A stretch of 64,000 nt of DNA from Cyanobium sp. FGCU6 (GCA_024958655.1 JANWUR010000004.1:1-64000), one strand, 5' to 3'; counted from the stretch's first letter, positions 46,153 through 54,788 are shown. The notes: generated by a model from the letters alone, not told the origin. Numbers and translations: made by a program.

Positions 46153-46418
46153 CGGCCCTGCCGCAGCTTCTCGATGCGGGCCTCATCCTCCAGAGCCGCG
46201 GCCAGCGCCTGGGCCTTGGTGAGATCCACTCCGGGGGCGAGGGCTCCGATTGCGAAGGTCGGCAGGCGGTAGGGCACGCGCGGCGCGGACGGCTCGGGCC
46301 GTTGGAGCCCGGCCCGCAGGACCTCGTTCACGACCTGCTTCAGGGGCTTGCCGCTGTCGAGCGCCTTCCTGCGCAGCTGGCGCAGCACACCGTCGTCGAT
46401 CGTGAGCGTGGTGCGCAT
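46149..46418 (-). CDS. VapB-like antitoxin
   Basis: 89 residues. MRTTLTIDDGVLRQLRRKALDSGKPLK is split into the ribbon-helix-helix DNA-binding strand and helices, followed by VNEVLRAGL, and the rest is the flexible toxin-binding tail. It precedes and overlaps the toxin gene, and should repress the pair. Confidence 0.85.
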   Translation of the reverse strand: MRTTLTIDDGVLRQLRRKALDSGKPLKQVVNEVLRAGLQRPEPSAPRVPYRLPTFAIGALAPGVDLTKAQALAAALEDEARIEKLRQGR

Positions 46419-46515
46419 GGCATCAAGATGCTTCCACTCAAGTCATCTTGGCATCACTTCCAGGCTTTGGGCATGATCGGAAGACCCTTCCAGGCGCCCG
46501 TGGGCGCATCCCGCC

Positions 46516-47136
46516 ATGCGCAGCGGCACCATCCACCGCATCACCGGCGAAACCGATGTGCAGGTGCAGCTGAACCTCGACGGCAGCGGCCGCTGCCAGG
46601 TGGCCACCGGGGTCCCCTTCCTCGACCACATGCTCCACCAGCTCGCCAGCCACGGCCTGCTGGATCTGGAGATCAGCGCCGTGGGCGACACCCACATCGA
46701 CGACCACCACACCAATGAAGACGTGGGCATCGCCGTGGGTCAGGCCCTCGCCCAGGCCCTGGGCGACCGGCGCGGCATCCACCGCTTCGGCCACTTCGTC
46801 GCACCCCTCGATGAGGCCCTGGTGCAGGTGGCGCTCGACTGCAGCGGCCGGCCCCACCTGAGCTACGGGCTCACGATCCCGGCCCAGCGCATCGGCAGCT
46901 ACGACACCGAACTGGTGAAGGAGTTCTTCGTGGCGGTGGTCAACAACAGCGGCCTCACCCTCCACATCCGCCAGCTCGATGGGGTCAATTCCCACCACAT
47001 CGTGGAGGCCTGCTTCAAGGCCTTCGCCCGGGCCCTGCGCCTGGCGGTGGAGGTGGATCCCCGCCGGGCCGGTGCCGTGCCCAGCAGCAAGGGGGTGCTG
47101 GAGCGGGCGGGCGCCGTTGCCGGCTCAGAGCCGTAG
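46516..47136 (+). CDS. hisB: Imidazoleglycerol-phosphate dehydratase
   Basis: Sixth step of histidine synthesis. 206 residues; metal-binding motifs [41 protein letters not shown] and [17 protein letters not shown] are all present. The last codons overlap the remnant copy of the DOMON-like gene end on the other strand (47125-47190). Confidence 0.95.
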   Translation: MRSGTIHRITGETDVQVQLNLDGSGRCQVATGVPFLDHMLHQLASHGLLDLEISAVGDTHIDDHHTNEDVGIAVGQALAQALGDRRGIHRFGHFVAPLDEALVQVALDCSGRPHLSYGLTIPAQRIGSYDTELVKEFFVAVVNNSGLTLHIRQLDGVNSHHIVEACFKAFARALRLAVEVDPRRAGAVPSSKGVLERAGAVAGSEP

Positions 47137-47190
47137 GAGGAAGCCGTCGCGGCGGTGCACGTTGGCCTCAGCATTCCGATGGAGATCAGG
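47125..47190 (-). pseudogene. Remnant 3' end of a DOMON-like gene
   Basis: On the minus strand this stretch reads in frame [20 protein letters not shown] then TGA, matching the last residues of the intact gene at 48739 ([19 protein letters not shown]). The core taggaggaagccgtcgcggcggtg is identical at 47134-47157 and 48748-48771, and weaker similarity extends beyond it. The copies differ at several bases, so they are not a fresh duplication. Its stop lies inside the end of hisB. Confidence 0.8.
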
Positions 47191-48672
47191 TCATGGGATG
47201 CCACTCTTTTTTGTAGGCGAGAGAACTTGTACAGGGTGCCGGAGACGCCTGAAGACGGCCCTCACTCCAGACCTCACATGGTGGCCTAGGGAAACGAGCT
47301 TTAGTCTCAGGCGCTTCCTGCGGCTCTCTGGCCCGCGACTAGGCGGCATGAACATCGCTTCCATCAGTGCCTGAAGCACGGCCGCCTGCTGCTCAGGTTT
47401 TGTGTGGGCGATCAGTTTCCTCGCATAGTCCCGAAGGGCGTGCCGGGCTGCGGGGGTTAGAGAGGAAGGCGCCCTACCGAGGATTCGTTGCAGAGTCTCC
47501 CTCAGATCGATTAGGTTGTGGGAGAGCCAGTCCTGCTCGGAGGTGACTTCTTCTCCGAGCAGCGCATCAATGACCTCCCAATTTAGTGAGGAGGCACTAG
47601 GCAGTAAATCCTTGATCTTCTCAGTTATCCATTTGCCTTGGCGGCGTCTCAGAATCACCTTGATCGTTGCCTGGGGCCGCAGGCGGGAGATCCAGAGTAG
47701 ATAGAGCGAACTGCCATCGATGAACACCAGCTCATCGGCGGCCGAGTACAGTGTGATCTGCTCTGAAATGGAATGGTTCTCAGGATGGAAAACAAGGTAG
47801 CCCGCTTCTGCTAGCACTTCATCCAGAACAACATCTCCAATCAGGCGGCCTAGATCCAGAGGTAAGGAGCTTCGGCTGATGAAGACGCGGAATGGGGTAT
47901 TCCTGGCTATTTTTGCGGCAGTCCCTGCTAAAGGCGGCATCACGGGTAGGCCCGGGAGTCTATATGCATCCAGCAAATTTCGCATCAGTTGCAGAGAATC
48001 GCAGCCGTAGCGCTGATCAACCGTGGAGGGGTCCAGGGAGAGTCCCCAGGGCTGAAAGGGGATCAGTAGGTGGCGGAAAAGAGTCGGTTCGCTGATGATA
48101 TGTACACGTGCGGGCTCAAGTCCCAACCCTGCAAGAATTTCCGCCATATAGGCCAGAAGATCCTTGCCTTCGTCCAGCCAGGGAGGCATGAAGAACCAAA
48201 CATTGCTCCGCAGGGCCTGCAAGTGCGATGCCGCACGCTGCAGGCGTATAGGCATTGAGTCTATAGATCCGAGCCACCAAAGCCTGGAAAGACTTTCGTG
48301 AAAGAAATGTCCGAAATGGCGAATCAAAACTCCGCCGAATATGCTCGTTGTATCCTGGCTGGTCGACGCCACTGGTGCAGCCTTGAGGGCACTAAGTAGC
48401 CATGCCTGGTCGATCTCAGCGTCCTTGCGCTCTGGTAGATCATGGACACCGTTGAGCGCTTCGACGACAATGTCTTGTCGGCCAGGGTCCCAGATCGCAC
48501 CATGGCTGTGGCGGTTCGACACGAATAGTGGGCAGTCCGGTAGTGCTAGGCCATCGCGAAGCTCATGAATAACTGAAGCAAAGCCGTCGTGCTTGTTGCT
48601 GCCCAAGCTCTCTTCACTTCTGTCTGGATGTTCGGTAAGGCTCACAGGTGAAAGAGGCGAGAAGAAGATCAT
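47191..48672 (-). CDS. Glycosyltransferase family 61 protein
   Basis: 493 residues. GGVLIRHFGHFFHESLSRLWW (split over two helices), RVFISRSSLPLDLGRLIGDVVLDEVLAEAGY, HPENHSISEQITLYSAADELVFIDGSSLYLLWIS are the three hallmark regions of GT61 (DUF563) enzymes, which transfer sugars to polysaccharides or glycoproteins. The gene is AT-richer than its neighbours and is bracketed by two diverged copies of the end of the DOMON-like gene, so it looks imported. Acceptor unknown. Confidence 0.85.
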   Translation of the reverse strand: MIFFSPLSPVSLTEHPDRSEESLGSNKHDGFASVIHELRDGLALPDCPLFVSNRHSHGAIWDPGRQDIVVEALNGVHDLPERKDAEIDQAWLLSALKAAPVASTSQDTTSIFGGVLIRHFGHFFHESLSRLWWLGSIDSMPIRLQRAASHLQALRSNVWFFMPPWLDEGKDLLAYMAEILAGLGLEPARVHIISEPTLFRHLLIPFQPWGLSLDPSTVDQRYGCDSLQLMRNLLDAYRLPGLPVMPPLAGTAAKIARNTPFRVFISRSSLPLDLGRLIGDVVLDEVLAEAGYLVFHPENHSISEQITLYSAADELVFIDGSSLYLLWISRLRPQATIKVILRRRQGKWITEKIKDLLPSASSLNWEVIDALLGEEVTSEQDWLSHNLIDLRETLQRILGRAPSSLTPAARHALRDYARKLIAHTKPEQQAAVLQALMEAMFMPPSRGPESRRKRLRLKLVSLGHHVRSGVRAVFRRLRHPVQVLSPTKKSGIP

Positions 48673-48738
48673 GGTTGGGCCTGCCAGCAGAGCCTATGGC
48701 CCGTTCCTGCTACTCAGTTGCACCGCTCCCTTCAGGGC

Positions 48739-49287
48739 TCAGAGGCTTAGGAGGAAGCCGTCGCGGCGGTGGAAATCGGCTTCCGCCCCCGGATGAGTCA
48801 GGGCCAGGAAGCTGCAGGCTCCATCGCCGTGCTGGAGCACGGCGGTGAGGGCCAGCTCCAGCGGGGCCTGGGCCAGGCCGAGGACCTCCAGTCCGAGCGT
48901 GAGCTCCAGCTGCAGATGGTCCGCCGTCCTGGCCAGCCGAAACGGCAGGGCACGGACCTGCGGGTCCGGCCTGAGCCCCTGGCGGTAGCCGTCGAGCCGG
49001 TACAGGTTCCAGTGGCCGGCCGGCGAGAGATTCAGTTCCCGGTAGCCCTCGTCGCCGGCTGCTGCCAGGAAGGCCTCGAAGCAGGTGCCTTCCCACAGCC
49101 CGTCGCAGCGTTCGGGGGTGGGGGCCAGCTCCGGCAGGCGCAGGCTGGCGAGCGGCCCGCGCAGCACGTAGCGGAGGTGCAGCCTGGAGCCCTCGCGCAG
49201 GGCCGTGGCCTCGAGGTGGAAGGGAGCCGCGGCCGGATCGTCGCCGAACGGCAGCAGCAGCTGGGAGCCTGGGGCGGAACGGCTCAT
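48739..49287 (-). CDS. DOMON-like domain-containing protein
   Basis: 182 residues. WEGTCFEAFLAAAGDEGYRELNLSPAGHWNLYRLDGYRQGLRP is split across the conserved centre typical of a cyanobacterial and bacterial family with a DOMON-like carbohydrate- or haem-binding fold. No signal peptide. It is 4 bp after the kinase-like gene, so they form an operon. Function unknown. Its 3' end has a diverged duplicate at 47125. Confidence 0.75.
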   Translation of the reverse strand: MSRSAPGSQLLLPFGDDPAAAPFHLEATALREGSRLHLRYVLRGPLASLRLPELAPTPERCDGLWEGTCFEAFLAAAGDEGYRELNLSPAGHWNLYRLDGYRQGLRPDPQVRALPFRLARTADHLQLELTLGLEVLGLAQAPLELALTAVLQHGDGACSFLALTHPGAEADFHRRDGFLLSL

Positions 49288-49291
49288 CGGC

Positions 49292-50440
49292 TCAGGCCAG
49301 CCGCGCCACGATCGAGCGGATCGCGCTGTCCTGGGCCTCGATGCTCTCGGTGAGGCGGAACTGCACCAGGGCCCGCCTGAGGTTGTGCTCGGGATCCTCC
49401 GCCCGGAAATAGACGTTGCCGGCGAGGTGGTCGCTGAGGAAGCGCAGGCCCAGCTCGAAGCTGATCAGCCGCACCGCGTCGTAGATGTGCGCCAGCTCGG
49501 CCGGCTCAAGCATCGAGCCGGCGGCCGCCAGGTAGCCCTCCAGGATCGCGGCGCACAGCTCCAGGTCGAAGGTCACGGCCTCGAGGTCGGTGGTTTCCTC
49601 GCCGAGCCGATTGCAGCCGGAGCGGAGACAGTCGCCGATGTCGTAATGGACCAGGCCCGGCTTCACCGTGTCTAGATCCACCAGGCCGATGGCCCGGCCG
49701 CTGACGGCATCGAGCATCACGTTGTTCACCTTCGGATCGCCGTGGATCGGCCGCTCCCGCAGCCGTCCGGCGGCCCGGGCGTCCTCGAGCACCCAGCAGA
49801 AGCCTTCCCGATCCGCCACGAACGCCAGCGCCTCCTCCAGCTGCGGGGTGCGGGGAACCTCGCTCACCGTGCGCACCTGATGGAAGGCGTTCAGGTAGGT
49901 GGGGGTGACGTGGAAGCCTTCGAGGGTGTCGGCGAGCCGCTCCGCCGGCAGGTCGTGAATCAGGTGGTGAAAGCGGCCCAGGCCCCAGCCCACCTCGCGG
50001 GCGGTGGCGGGATCGTCGATCACATCCAGCGAGCGGGCGTTCTCCAGGAAGGTGAGGGTGCGCCAGCAGGCCCCGTCCTCCTCCACCCAGGGATCGTCGC
50101 CCTCGCGCACCGGAACCACCAGCGGTAGCTCCCAGCGGCCGCCATCCGCCCCGGGGGCGAGGCGCTCGGGCCGCTGGGCCAGATGGTCGCCCAGGGCCTG
50201 GATGTTGCGCATCACCAGGTCGGGGCGGCGGAACACATGGCCGTTGATCCGCTGCAGCACGAAGCGTGCCGGCCCGTCCTTGCCCTCCACCGTCACCAGG
50301 TAGGTGGCGTTGACGTTGCCGCTGCCCAGGGGCTCGACCGATCGAACGGCGCCCGGGAGCCGGAACCGCCCGGCGATGGCCGCGAGGGCATCCCGGGAGG
50401 GTGGCTGCGGCACGGAGCGTCCAGGGAAACGACCCGTCAT
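49292..50440 (-). CDS. Phosphotransferase family protein (APH fold, hexosamine-kinase-like)
   Basis: 382 residues. LGSGNVNATYLV is the ATP loop, RERPIHGDPKVNNVMLD the catalytic Asp and Asn, and IGLVDLDTVKPGLVHYDIGDCLR the metal-binding Asp. This type includes N-acetylhexosamine 1-kinases and aminoglycoside kinases; an amino-sugar kinase fits the bacterial context best but the substrate is unknown. First gene of a two-gene operon with the DOMON-like gene. Confidence 0.8.
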   Translation of the reverse strand: MTGRFPGRSVPQPPSRDALAAIAGRFRLPGAVRSVEPLGSGNVNATYLVTVEGKDGPARFVLQRINGHVFRRPDLVMRNIQALGDHLAQRPERLAPGADGGRWELPLVVPVREGDDPWVEEDGACWRTLTFLENARSLDVIDDPATAREVGWGLGRFHHLIHDLPAERLADTLEGFHVTPTYLNAFHQVRTVSEVPRTPQLEEALAFVADREGFCWVLEDARAAGRLRERPIHGDPKVNNVMLDAVSGRAIGLVDLDTVKPGLVHYDIGDCLRSGCNRLGEETTDLEAVTFDLELCAAILEGYLAAAGSMLEPAELAHIYDAVRLISFELGLRFLSDHLAGNVYFRAEDPEHNLRRALVQFRLTESIEAQDSAIRSIVARLA

Positions 50441-50524
50441 CCTGACAGTCCTGGATCGCGCTTCCGGAACCGGTGGTTCTCCCGGCCGTGGCTACGCTTG
50501 AACGACCACGTCCACGCTGGTTCC

Positions 50525-50692
50525 ATGTCACGCCTCCTCCTCCCCGCCGCCGCTCTGGGCCTGATGGCCGTGCTGGGCGCTCCCGCCCAGGCCGCCGAGC
50601 CCCCCTGCCCGCCTGCCGCCAAGATCGCCGAAGCCCCCTGCACCACCGTGGTGCCTCCCTGCCAGCCCGCTGAGCGCCCCTGCCAGGGCTGA
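50525..50692 (+). CDS. Small secreted Pro-Cys peptide
   Basis: 55 residues. Signal peptide MSRLLLPAAALGLMAVLGA then cleavage near AQA-A at about 23. The mature part of about 32 residues has four cysteines at 28, 39, 46 and 53, each preceded by proline (PPC, APC, PPC, RPC), and many Ala/Pro/Glu. No family recognised. A large hairpin (50736-50764) lies after the stop. Confidence 0.55.
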   Translation: MSRLLLPAAALGLMAVLGAPAQAAEPPCPPAAKIAEAPCTTVVPPCQPAERPCQG

Positions 50693-50735
50693 GGGCCGGC
50701 CTCGCTCGCAGCGTCACACTCCGTTACGTGATGAT

Positions 50736-50764
50736 GGGGGAGCCGGCGGTCGCCGGTTTCCCCC
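50736..50764 (+). other. Strong hairpin before the carotenoid oxygenase gene
   Basis: GGGGGA-G-CCGGC pairs with GCCGG-TT-TCCCCC around a very short loop, directly upstream of the start at 50777. There is no T run after it. It may end the small peptide transcript or form a structured leader of the next gene. Confidence 0.55.
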
Positions 50765-50776
50765 TCTTGCGTGCCG

Positions 50777-52291
50777 ATGACCGTCGCTCCCCTGCGTGAT
50801 CCCGCTTCCGGCGATTCGGCGGCTGTCCCCGCCTACGACCGGGCCGACTGGGCCAGCGCCTTCCGCAACGTCACCGTCGAGCTCGACGACATTCCCCTGG
50901 CGGCCGTGCGGGGCGAGGTGCCCGCCGAGTTGAATGGAACCCTTTATCGCAACGGCCCGGGCCGCCTGGAGCGTGGCGGCCACTGGGTGCACCATCCCTT
51001 CGATGGCGACGGCATGATCACGGCCCTGCGCTTCGACGGCGGCGGCGTGAGCCTGCGCAACCGCTTCGTGCGCACCGAGGGCTGGCAGGCCGAGGAGAGC
51101 GCCGGCCGTTTCCTCTTCCGGGGCGTGTTCGGCACGGCCAAGCCCGGCGGCTGGCTCGCCAACGCCTTCGACCTGAGGCTCAAGAACATCGCCAACACCC
51201 ACGTGGTGCGGCTGGGCGATCAGCTGCTGGCGCTGTGGGAGGCGGCCGAGCCCCATGCGCTCGATCCCGACACGCTCGAGACCCGCGGCCTCTCGCGCCT
51301 CGACGGCCTGCTCAAACCCGGCGAGGCCTTCAGCGCCCATCCCCGCTTCGATCCGGGCCATCAGGGCGTGCCGCGGATGGTCACCTTCGGCGTCAAGACC
51401 GGCCCCCGCAGCACGATCCGGCTGATGGAGTTCGCCGCCGCGGATGATCCGCAGCGCGGCATCCGGGCGGGCGATCTGCTGAGCGAGCGCCGTGACACCT
51501 TCGCCGGCTTCGCCTTCCTGCACGACTTCGCCCTCACCCCCGACTGGGCGGTGTTCCTGCAGAACGCCATCGCCTTCAACCCGCTGCCCTACCTGCTCGG
51601 CCAGGCGGGCGCCGCCCAGTGCCTGAAATCCAAACCCGGAGCCCGCGGTTCGTTCTGGCTGATTCCGCGTGAGGGCGGCGCCCATGCGGGCGAGCCGCCG
51701 CGGATCTTCGAGGCCCCGGAGGGCTTCGTGTTCCACCATCTCAACGCCTTCCAGGAGGGCGACGCGGTGGTGGTGGACAGCATCTTCTACGGAGATTTCC
51801 CCTCGATCGGCCCCGGCACCGATTTCCGCGCGATCGACTTCGACGCCATTCCCGAGGGGCAGCTGGTGCGTTGCCGCCTCGACCTCGCCACGGGTGCCGT
51901 CAGCTCCGAGCGCCTGAACGAGCGCTGCTGCGAATTCGCGATGGTGAACCCGGAGCGCCAGGGCCTGCCCGCCCGCCACGCCTGGATGGCGGTGGCCGAG
52001 CGCGAGCGGGGCAACGATCCGCTGCAGGCCCTGATGAAGCTGGATCTGGCCAGCGGCGAGCGGCGGGTGTGGAGCGCGGCTCCGCGGGGCTTCGTGTCCG
52101 AGCCGGTGATGGTGCCCCGCCCCGGCGCCGCTGCCGAGGACGACGGCTGGGTTCTGTGTGTGGTGTGGAACGGGGCCCGCTGCGCCAGCGATCTGGTGAT
52201 CCTCGATGCCGCCTCGATGGCCGAGGTGGCGGTGGTGGAGCTGCCGCTGGCGATTCCCTACGGGCTGCATGGGAGTTTTGTGCCGGCCTGA
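50777..52291 (+). CDS. Carotenoid oxygenase (carotenoid cleavage dioxygenase family)
   Basis: 504 residues. Non-haem iron enzyme that cleaves carotenoids or apocarotenals. All four iron-binding histidines are visible: SAHPRF, LHDFALT, FHHLNAF and GLHGSF near the end. NGTLYRNGPGRLERGG and WVHHPFDGDGMI are family signatures. ATG 50777 is preferred over a GTG two codons before. It could make retinal or other apocarotenoids; the exact bond is not readable from sequence. Confidence 0.92.
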   Translation: MTVAPLRDPASGDSAAVPAYDRADWASAFRNVTVELDDIPLAAVRGEVPAELNGTLYRNGPGRLERGGHWVHHPFDGDGMITALRFDGGGVSLRNRFVRTEGWQAEESAGRFLFRGVFGTAKPGGWLANAFDLRLKNIANTHVVRLGDQLLALWEAAEPHALDPDTLETRGLSRLDGLLKPGEAFSAHPRFDPGHQGVPRMVTFGVKTGPRSTIRLMEFAAADDPQRGIRAGDLLSERRDTFAGFAFLHDFALTPDWAVFLQNAIAFNPLPYLLGQAGAAQCLKSKPGARGSFWLIPREGGAHAGEPPRIFEAPEGFVFHHLNAFQEGDAVVVDSIFYGDFPSIGPGTDFRAIDFDAIPEGQLVRCRLDLATGAVSSERLNERCCEFAMVNPERQGLPARHAWMAVAERERGNDPLQALMKLDLASGERRVWSAAPRGFVSEPVMVPRPGAAAEDDGWVLCVVWNGARCASDLVILDAASMAEVAVVELPLAIPYGLHGSFVPA

Positions 52292-52516
52292 CCTGTGGCG
52301 GGGGCGCATGGAGATCGAACGATCAGCCGGCATGCAGTTACGGCGTCTGGCATCTACCCCCATGCTGCGAGCCATCGCGCCACCCCTGTCTGCAGCGCCG
52401 CAGCCACATCGCCACATCCACGGGCTGGCCAGCCTTATGCAGCCCTTCGCAGATCACGCCGGTTTCGATGCGAGGGACCGCCCCACCTCTGATCGGCTGT
52501 GGTCCAGCCACGTTTG
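52292..52516. other. Intergenic region, nothing recognised
   Basis: 225 bp between the carotenoid oxygenase and the DUF3368 toxin gene. It has no gene, tRNA or terminator that I can support. Confidence 0.4.
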
Positions 52517-53062
52517 TCAGGCTTCGCCCACCTCGGCAAGCACCGCGGCCACCAGGCCGTCGCTGAGGTAGGAGCCGACCTCCTTCAAGGCCGCCAGCAG
52601 CGGCCCGCAAGCGGGAATCAGCCGCTGCTCCTTCGCCAGCACAAGCACGGCAGCGGTTCCGAGGATGGAGAGGCTCCGGCTTCGGGCCTCCGCCCTGCCG
52701 CAGCGGTCGTCCACGATCACCAGCACCCGGGCGCCTGCAGCCTGCCAGTGCAGCGCCAGGGCGATCGTGCTCCGTTCGCCGGCATCCACGCCGGGATTGA
52801 GGGGTTGGACGTCGGGCACATCCGCGAAGCCGGCGACATTGAGCCATCCCGCCGCTACGGCCTCGCTGATGGCAGGGGCGCCTGGAGCACACTCCTTGGC
52901 CGCGATGCCGATCTCGGCGGCCACCACGGCGGTGAGGGTCACCCTGCCGAACAATGCTCGCAGCAGGTCGAGACGGCCGATCCTGGCCAGGCCGATCAGG
53001 GGGGCCGCATCGGCGATCACCACGCGCGTCGTGCCCGGCCGCGAAGGCTCAGGCGCCTCCAT
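52517..53062 (-). CDS. DUF3368 family PIN-like toxin
   Basis: 181 residues from ATG 53062. VVIADAAPLIGLARIGRLDLLRALFG, the PIN-like start with one catalytic Asp, is followed by DAGERSTIALAL and VLVIVDDRCGRAEARSRSL, the second and third acidic clusters of the DUF3368 family. It overlaps the antitoxin gene by 14 bp. The frame is open to 53110 but the extension has no homology. It is the toxin partner of the next gene. Confidence 0.83.
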   Translation of the reverse strand: MEAPEPSRPGTTRVVIADAAPLIGLARIGRLDLLRALFGRVTLTAVVAAEIGIAAKECAPGAPAISEAVAAGWLNVAGFADVPDVQPLNPGVDAGERSTIALALHWQAAGARVLVIVDDRCGRAEARSRSLSILGTAAVLVLAKEQRLIPACGPLLAALKEVGSYLSDGLVAAVLAEVGEA

Positions 53063-53399
53063 GCAGCCAGCGGCGCGCAGCGGCCAGATCGTCCTGGAGG
53101 TCGTTCGCATCCCCCTCCACCACAGGAATTTTCAGGGCTGCGAGGATTTCGATGAAGCGCGTCAGCGGCAGATCCGCCACCCGGGCGGCGCTGGCCACGG
53201 AGATCGATCCGGAGCGGAACAGCGACAGGGCCAGGCCCGATCGAACCGCCGCCGGATCCGGCAAGCCGAGACGATCGAGCGCCACCACCAGCGCCGTGGG
53301 CTGCTGATGGCTGGTCAGCAGCGCCATGGCGTCCTGCTCTGCGGCCCGCAGCACCGTGGCTGGGTTGCTCTTGAGCTGGCGGATCGAAAAGGCCTGCAT
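53049..53399 (-). CDS. Antitoxin with Phd-like N-terminus and UPF0175-like C-terminus
   Basis: 116 residues. MQAFSIRQLKSNPATVLRAAEQDAMALLTSHQQPTALVV is a Phd/YefM-type N-terminal DNA-binding fold. Residues about 52-105 (AVRSGLALSLFRSGSISVASAARVADLPLTRFIEILAALKIPVV) resemble UPF0175, the usual partner of DUF3368. The two are normally separate proteins, so this is a fusion antitoxin. Confidence 0.75.
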   Translation of the reverse strand: MQAFSIRQLKSNPATVLRAAEQDAMALLTSHQQPTALVVALDRLGLPDPAAVRSGLALSLFRSGSISVASAARVADLPLTRFIEILAALKIPVVEGDANDLQDDLAAARRWLHGGA

Positions 53400-53494
53400 G
53401 GTGTTCCTACACCGTGTGACCTTAGCGCGTGGGCGATACCAGCATCCAGCGCCCTGTAGCAGGGTTGCTGGCTTGCGATCAGTGGGGGCGATTT

Positions 53495-53941
53495 TCAGGC
53501 CTCACCCTCCTGGAGCACCACCAACGCTTCAGCCCCACCCCGCACCCCATCCCCCTGCAGGCGACGATCCAGGGTGACCAGCGTGCCTTCGTGATGCACC
53601 GCAAGGGCCAGCAGGTAGGCATCGGTGAGCTGAGCGGAATCCAGCAGCCGTTCGTGCAGGACGACTGTGCCAGTGAGAAAGCTCAGGTCATCGGGCCAGA
53701 ACCGATGGCGGGGATGGGCCAGCAACCCCTGCAGCAAAGGGGCCACCACCGCCGGCGGACCGGGGCTGTTGGGGTAACGGGGGTGCCCCAGGATGCGCAG
53801 CACGGCGTTTTCGGTGATCGGGCAGGTGGCCCAGGCGGAGGGTGCGGAGCCGGCAAACCAACTGTGGGCCAGCTCATGGTTCACATGGCGCGGATCCATA
53901 AGGGCGATCAGCACATTCACATCCAGCAGCGCTGCGCTCAC
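53495..53941 (-). CDS. VapC-like PIN-domain toxin
   Basis: 148 residues. SAALLDVNVLIALMD has the first acidic pair, CPITENAVLRIL the central Glu, and LTDAYLLALAVHH with LVTLDRRL the C-terminal acidic cluster. It overlaps the antitoxin stop by 4 bp. Second toxin-antitoxin pair of the cluster. Confidence 0.85.
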   Translation of the reverse strand: MSAALLDVNVLIALMDPRHVNHELAHSWFAGSAPSAWATCPITENAVLRILGHPRYPNSPGPPAVVAPLLQGLLAHPRHRFWPDDLSFLTGTVVLHERLLDSAQLTDAYLLALAVHHEGTLVTLDRRLQGDGVRGGAEALVVLQEGEA

Positions 53942-54180
53942 GGCAGCTCATCGCGCAGGCTGTTCACCAAGTCCAGATCCACCGGTGCCCCCTGAGGCTG
54001 AACGGGGAGCAGCGGCAGCCCGTTGCGCAGCTGCTGCCCCATGGCCGCAGGTGCATGGGGGGTGCTGAGAGCGCGGCGGGCCAGGGCGCTGATCACGGCA
54101 CCCAGGGAGCTGCCCTGCCGGCGCGCCAGCACACGGGCCGCCTGCATCACGTCGTCGTCGATCTGAAGGGTGGTGCGCAT
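53938..54180 (-). CDS. Ribbon-helix-helix (VapB-like) antitoxin
   Basis: 80 residues from ATG 54180. MRTTLQIDDDVMQAARVLAR is split between the DNA-binding strand and first helix, and RQGSSLGAVISALARRAL completes the fold; the rest is the toxin-binding tail. The frame is open six codons upstream. Confidence 0.8.
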   Translation of the reverse strand: MRTTLQIDDDVMQAARVLARRQGSSLGAVISALARRALSTPHAPAAMGQQLRNGLPLLPVQPQGAPVDLDLVNSLRDELP

Positions 54181-54194
54181 CGGATGCGATCGCA

Positions 54195-54444
54195 TCAAGC
54201 ATCATCGTATCGGCGCAGCAACGCCGCCTTCAGGCCCGTCGCCAGCGCCCGATGCAGGGCATCTGGCGGCCCTTAGGCCCAAGCCGGCATCGCCCTGCAG
54301 CCAGCTGCGGGCAAGGAGAAAGTCGTCGACACGTTCGGCCTCCTCTCCCGCCACCAATCGGACCTCTACGCGAGGGAACCGCAGTCGTTGTGAAACAACG
54401 ACATCAGCAGGCCGGTGTCGAGATAGGTGCTGCCGGGGTTGGAT
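54195..54444 (-). pseudogene. Decayed VapC-like PIN gene
   Basis: Fragments in different frames read STYLDTGLLMSLFHND (PIN start with Asp), EAERVDDFLLARSWL, and PPDALHRALATGLKAALLRRYDDA then stop, which fits the end of a PIN domain. The middle acidic region is missing or shifted. It lies directly after the frameshifted Phd gene and ends 15 bp before the next antitoxin start. Confidence 0.65.
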
Positions 54445-54688
54445 TCAAGGCTCCTGACCCCGCAGCAACGGCACCGCCGAGCCCTGCAGGGCCGGCTGAT
54501 CGCGATGCAGTTCGGGCAGCCGCACCACCCAGCCGGAGGCCGCCGGGGCAGCTGGCTTCTCTCTCGTGCTCCATCCGGGCCCCGGGCTTGCCGCGGCGCG
54601 TGATCACCACCTCATCGCCTGCTTCCACTGCATCCAGGAGCGCTGAGAGCTGAGCCTTGACCTCCGCCAGAGCGACTCTTCGTCTGAC
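54445..54688 (-). pseudogene. Frameshifted Phd/YefM antitoxin
   Basis: The first part reads RRRVALAEVKAQLSALLDAVEAG then DEVVITRRGKPGARMEHERE, a clear Phd domain. The true continuation ASGWVVRLPELHRDQPAL then LLRGQEP and stop is in another frame, so one small indel lies around 54575-54590. No good start codon is near the domain. With the VapC remnant it is a dead Phd-VapC locus. Confidence 0.75.
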
Positions 54689-54788
54689 CAGATGATCTGC
54701 GCACGGTAAGCGGATCGTTGGATTGGTCTGCTCCGACCCCTGTCTGCGAAGCGACGGCCACGGGGACGGCAATGACCATCGTGCGTGA

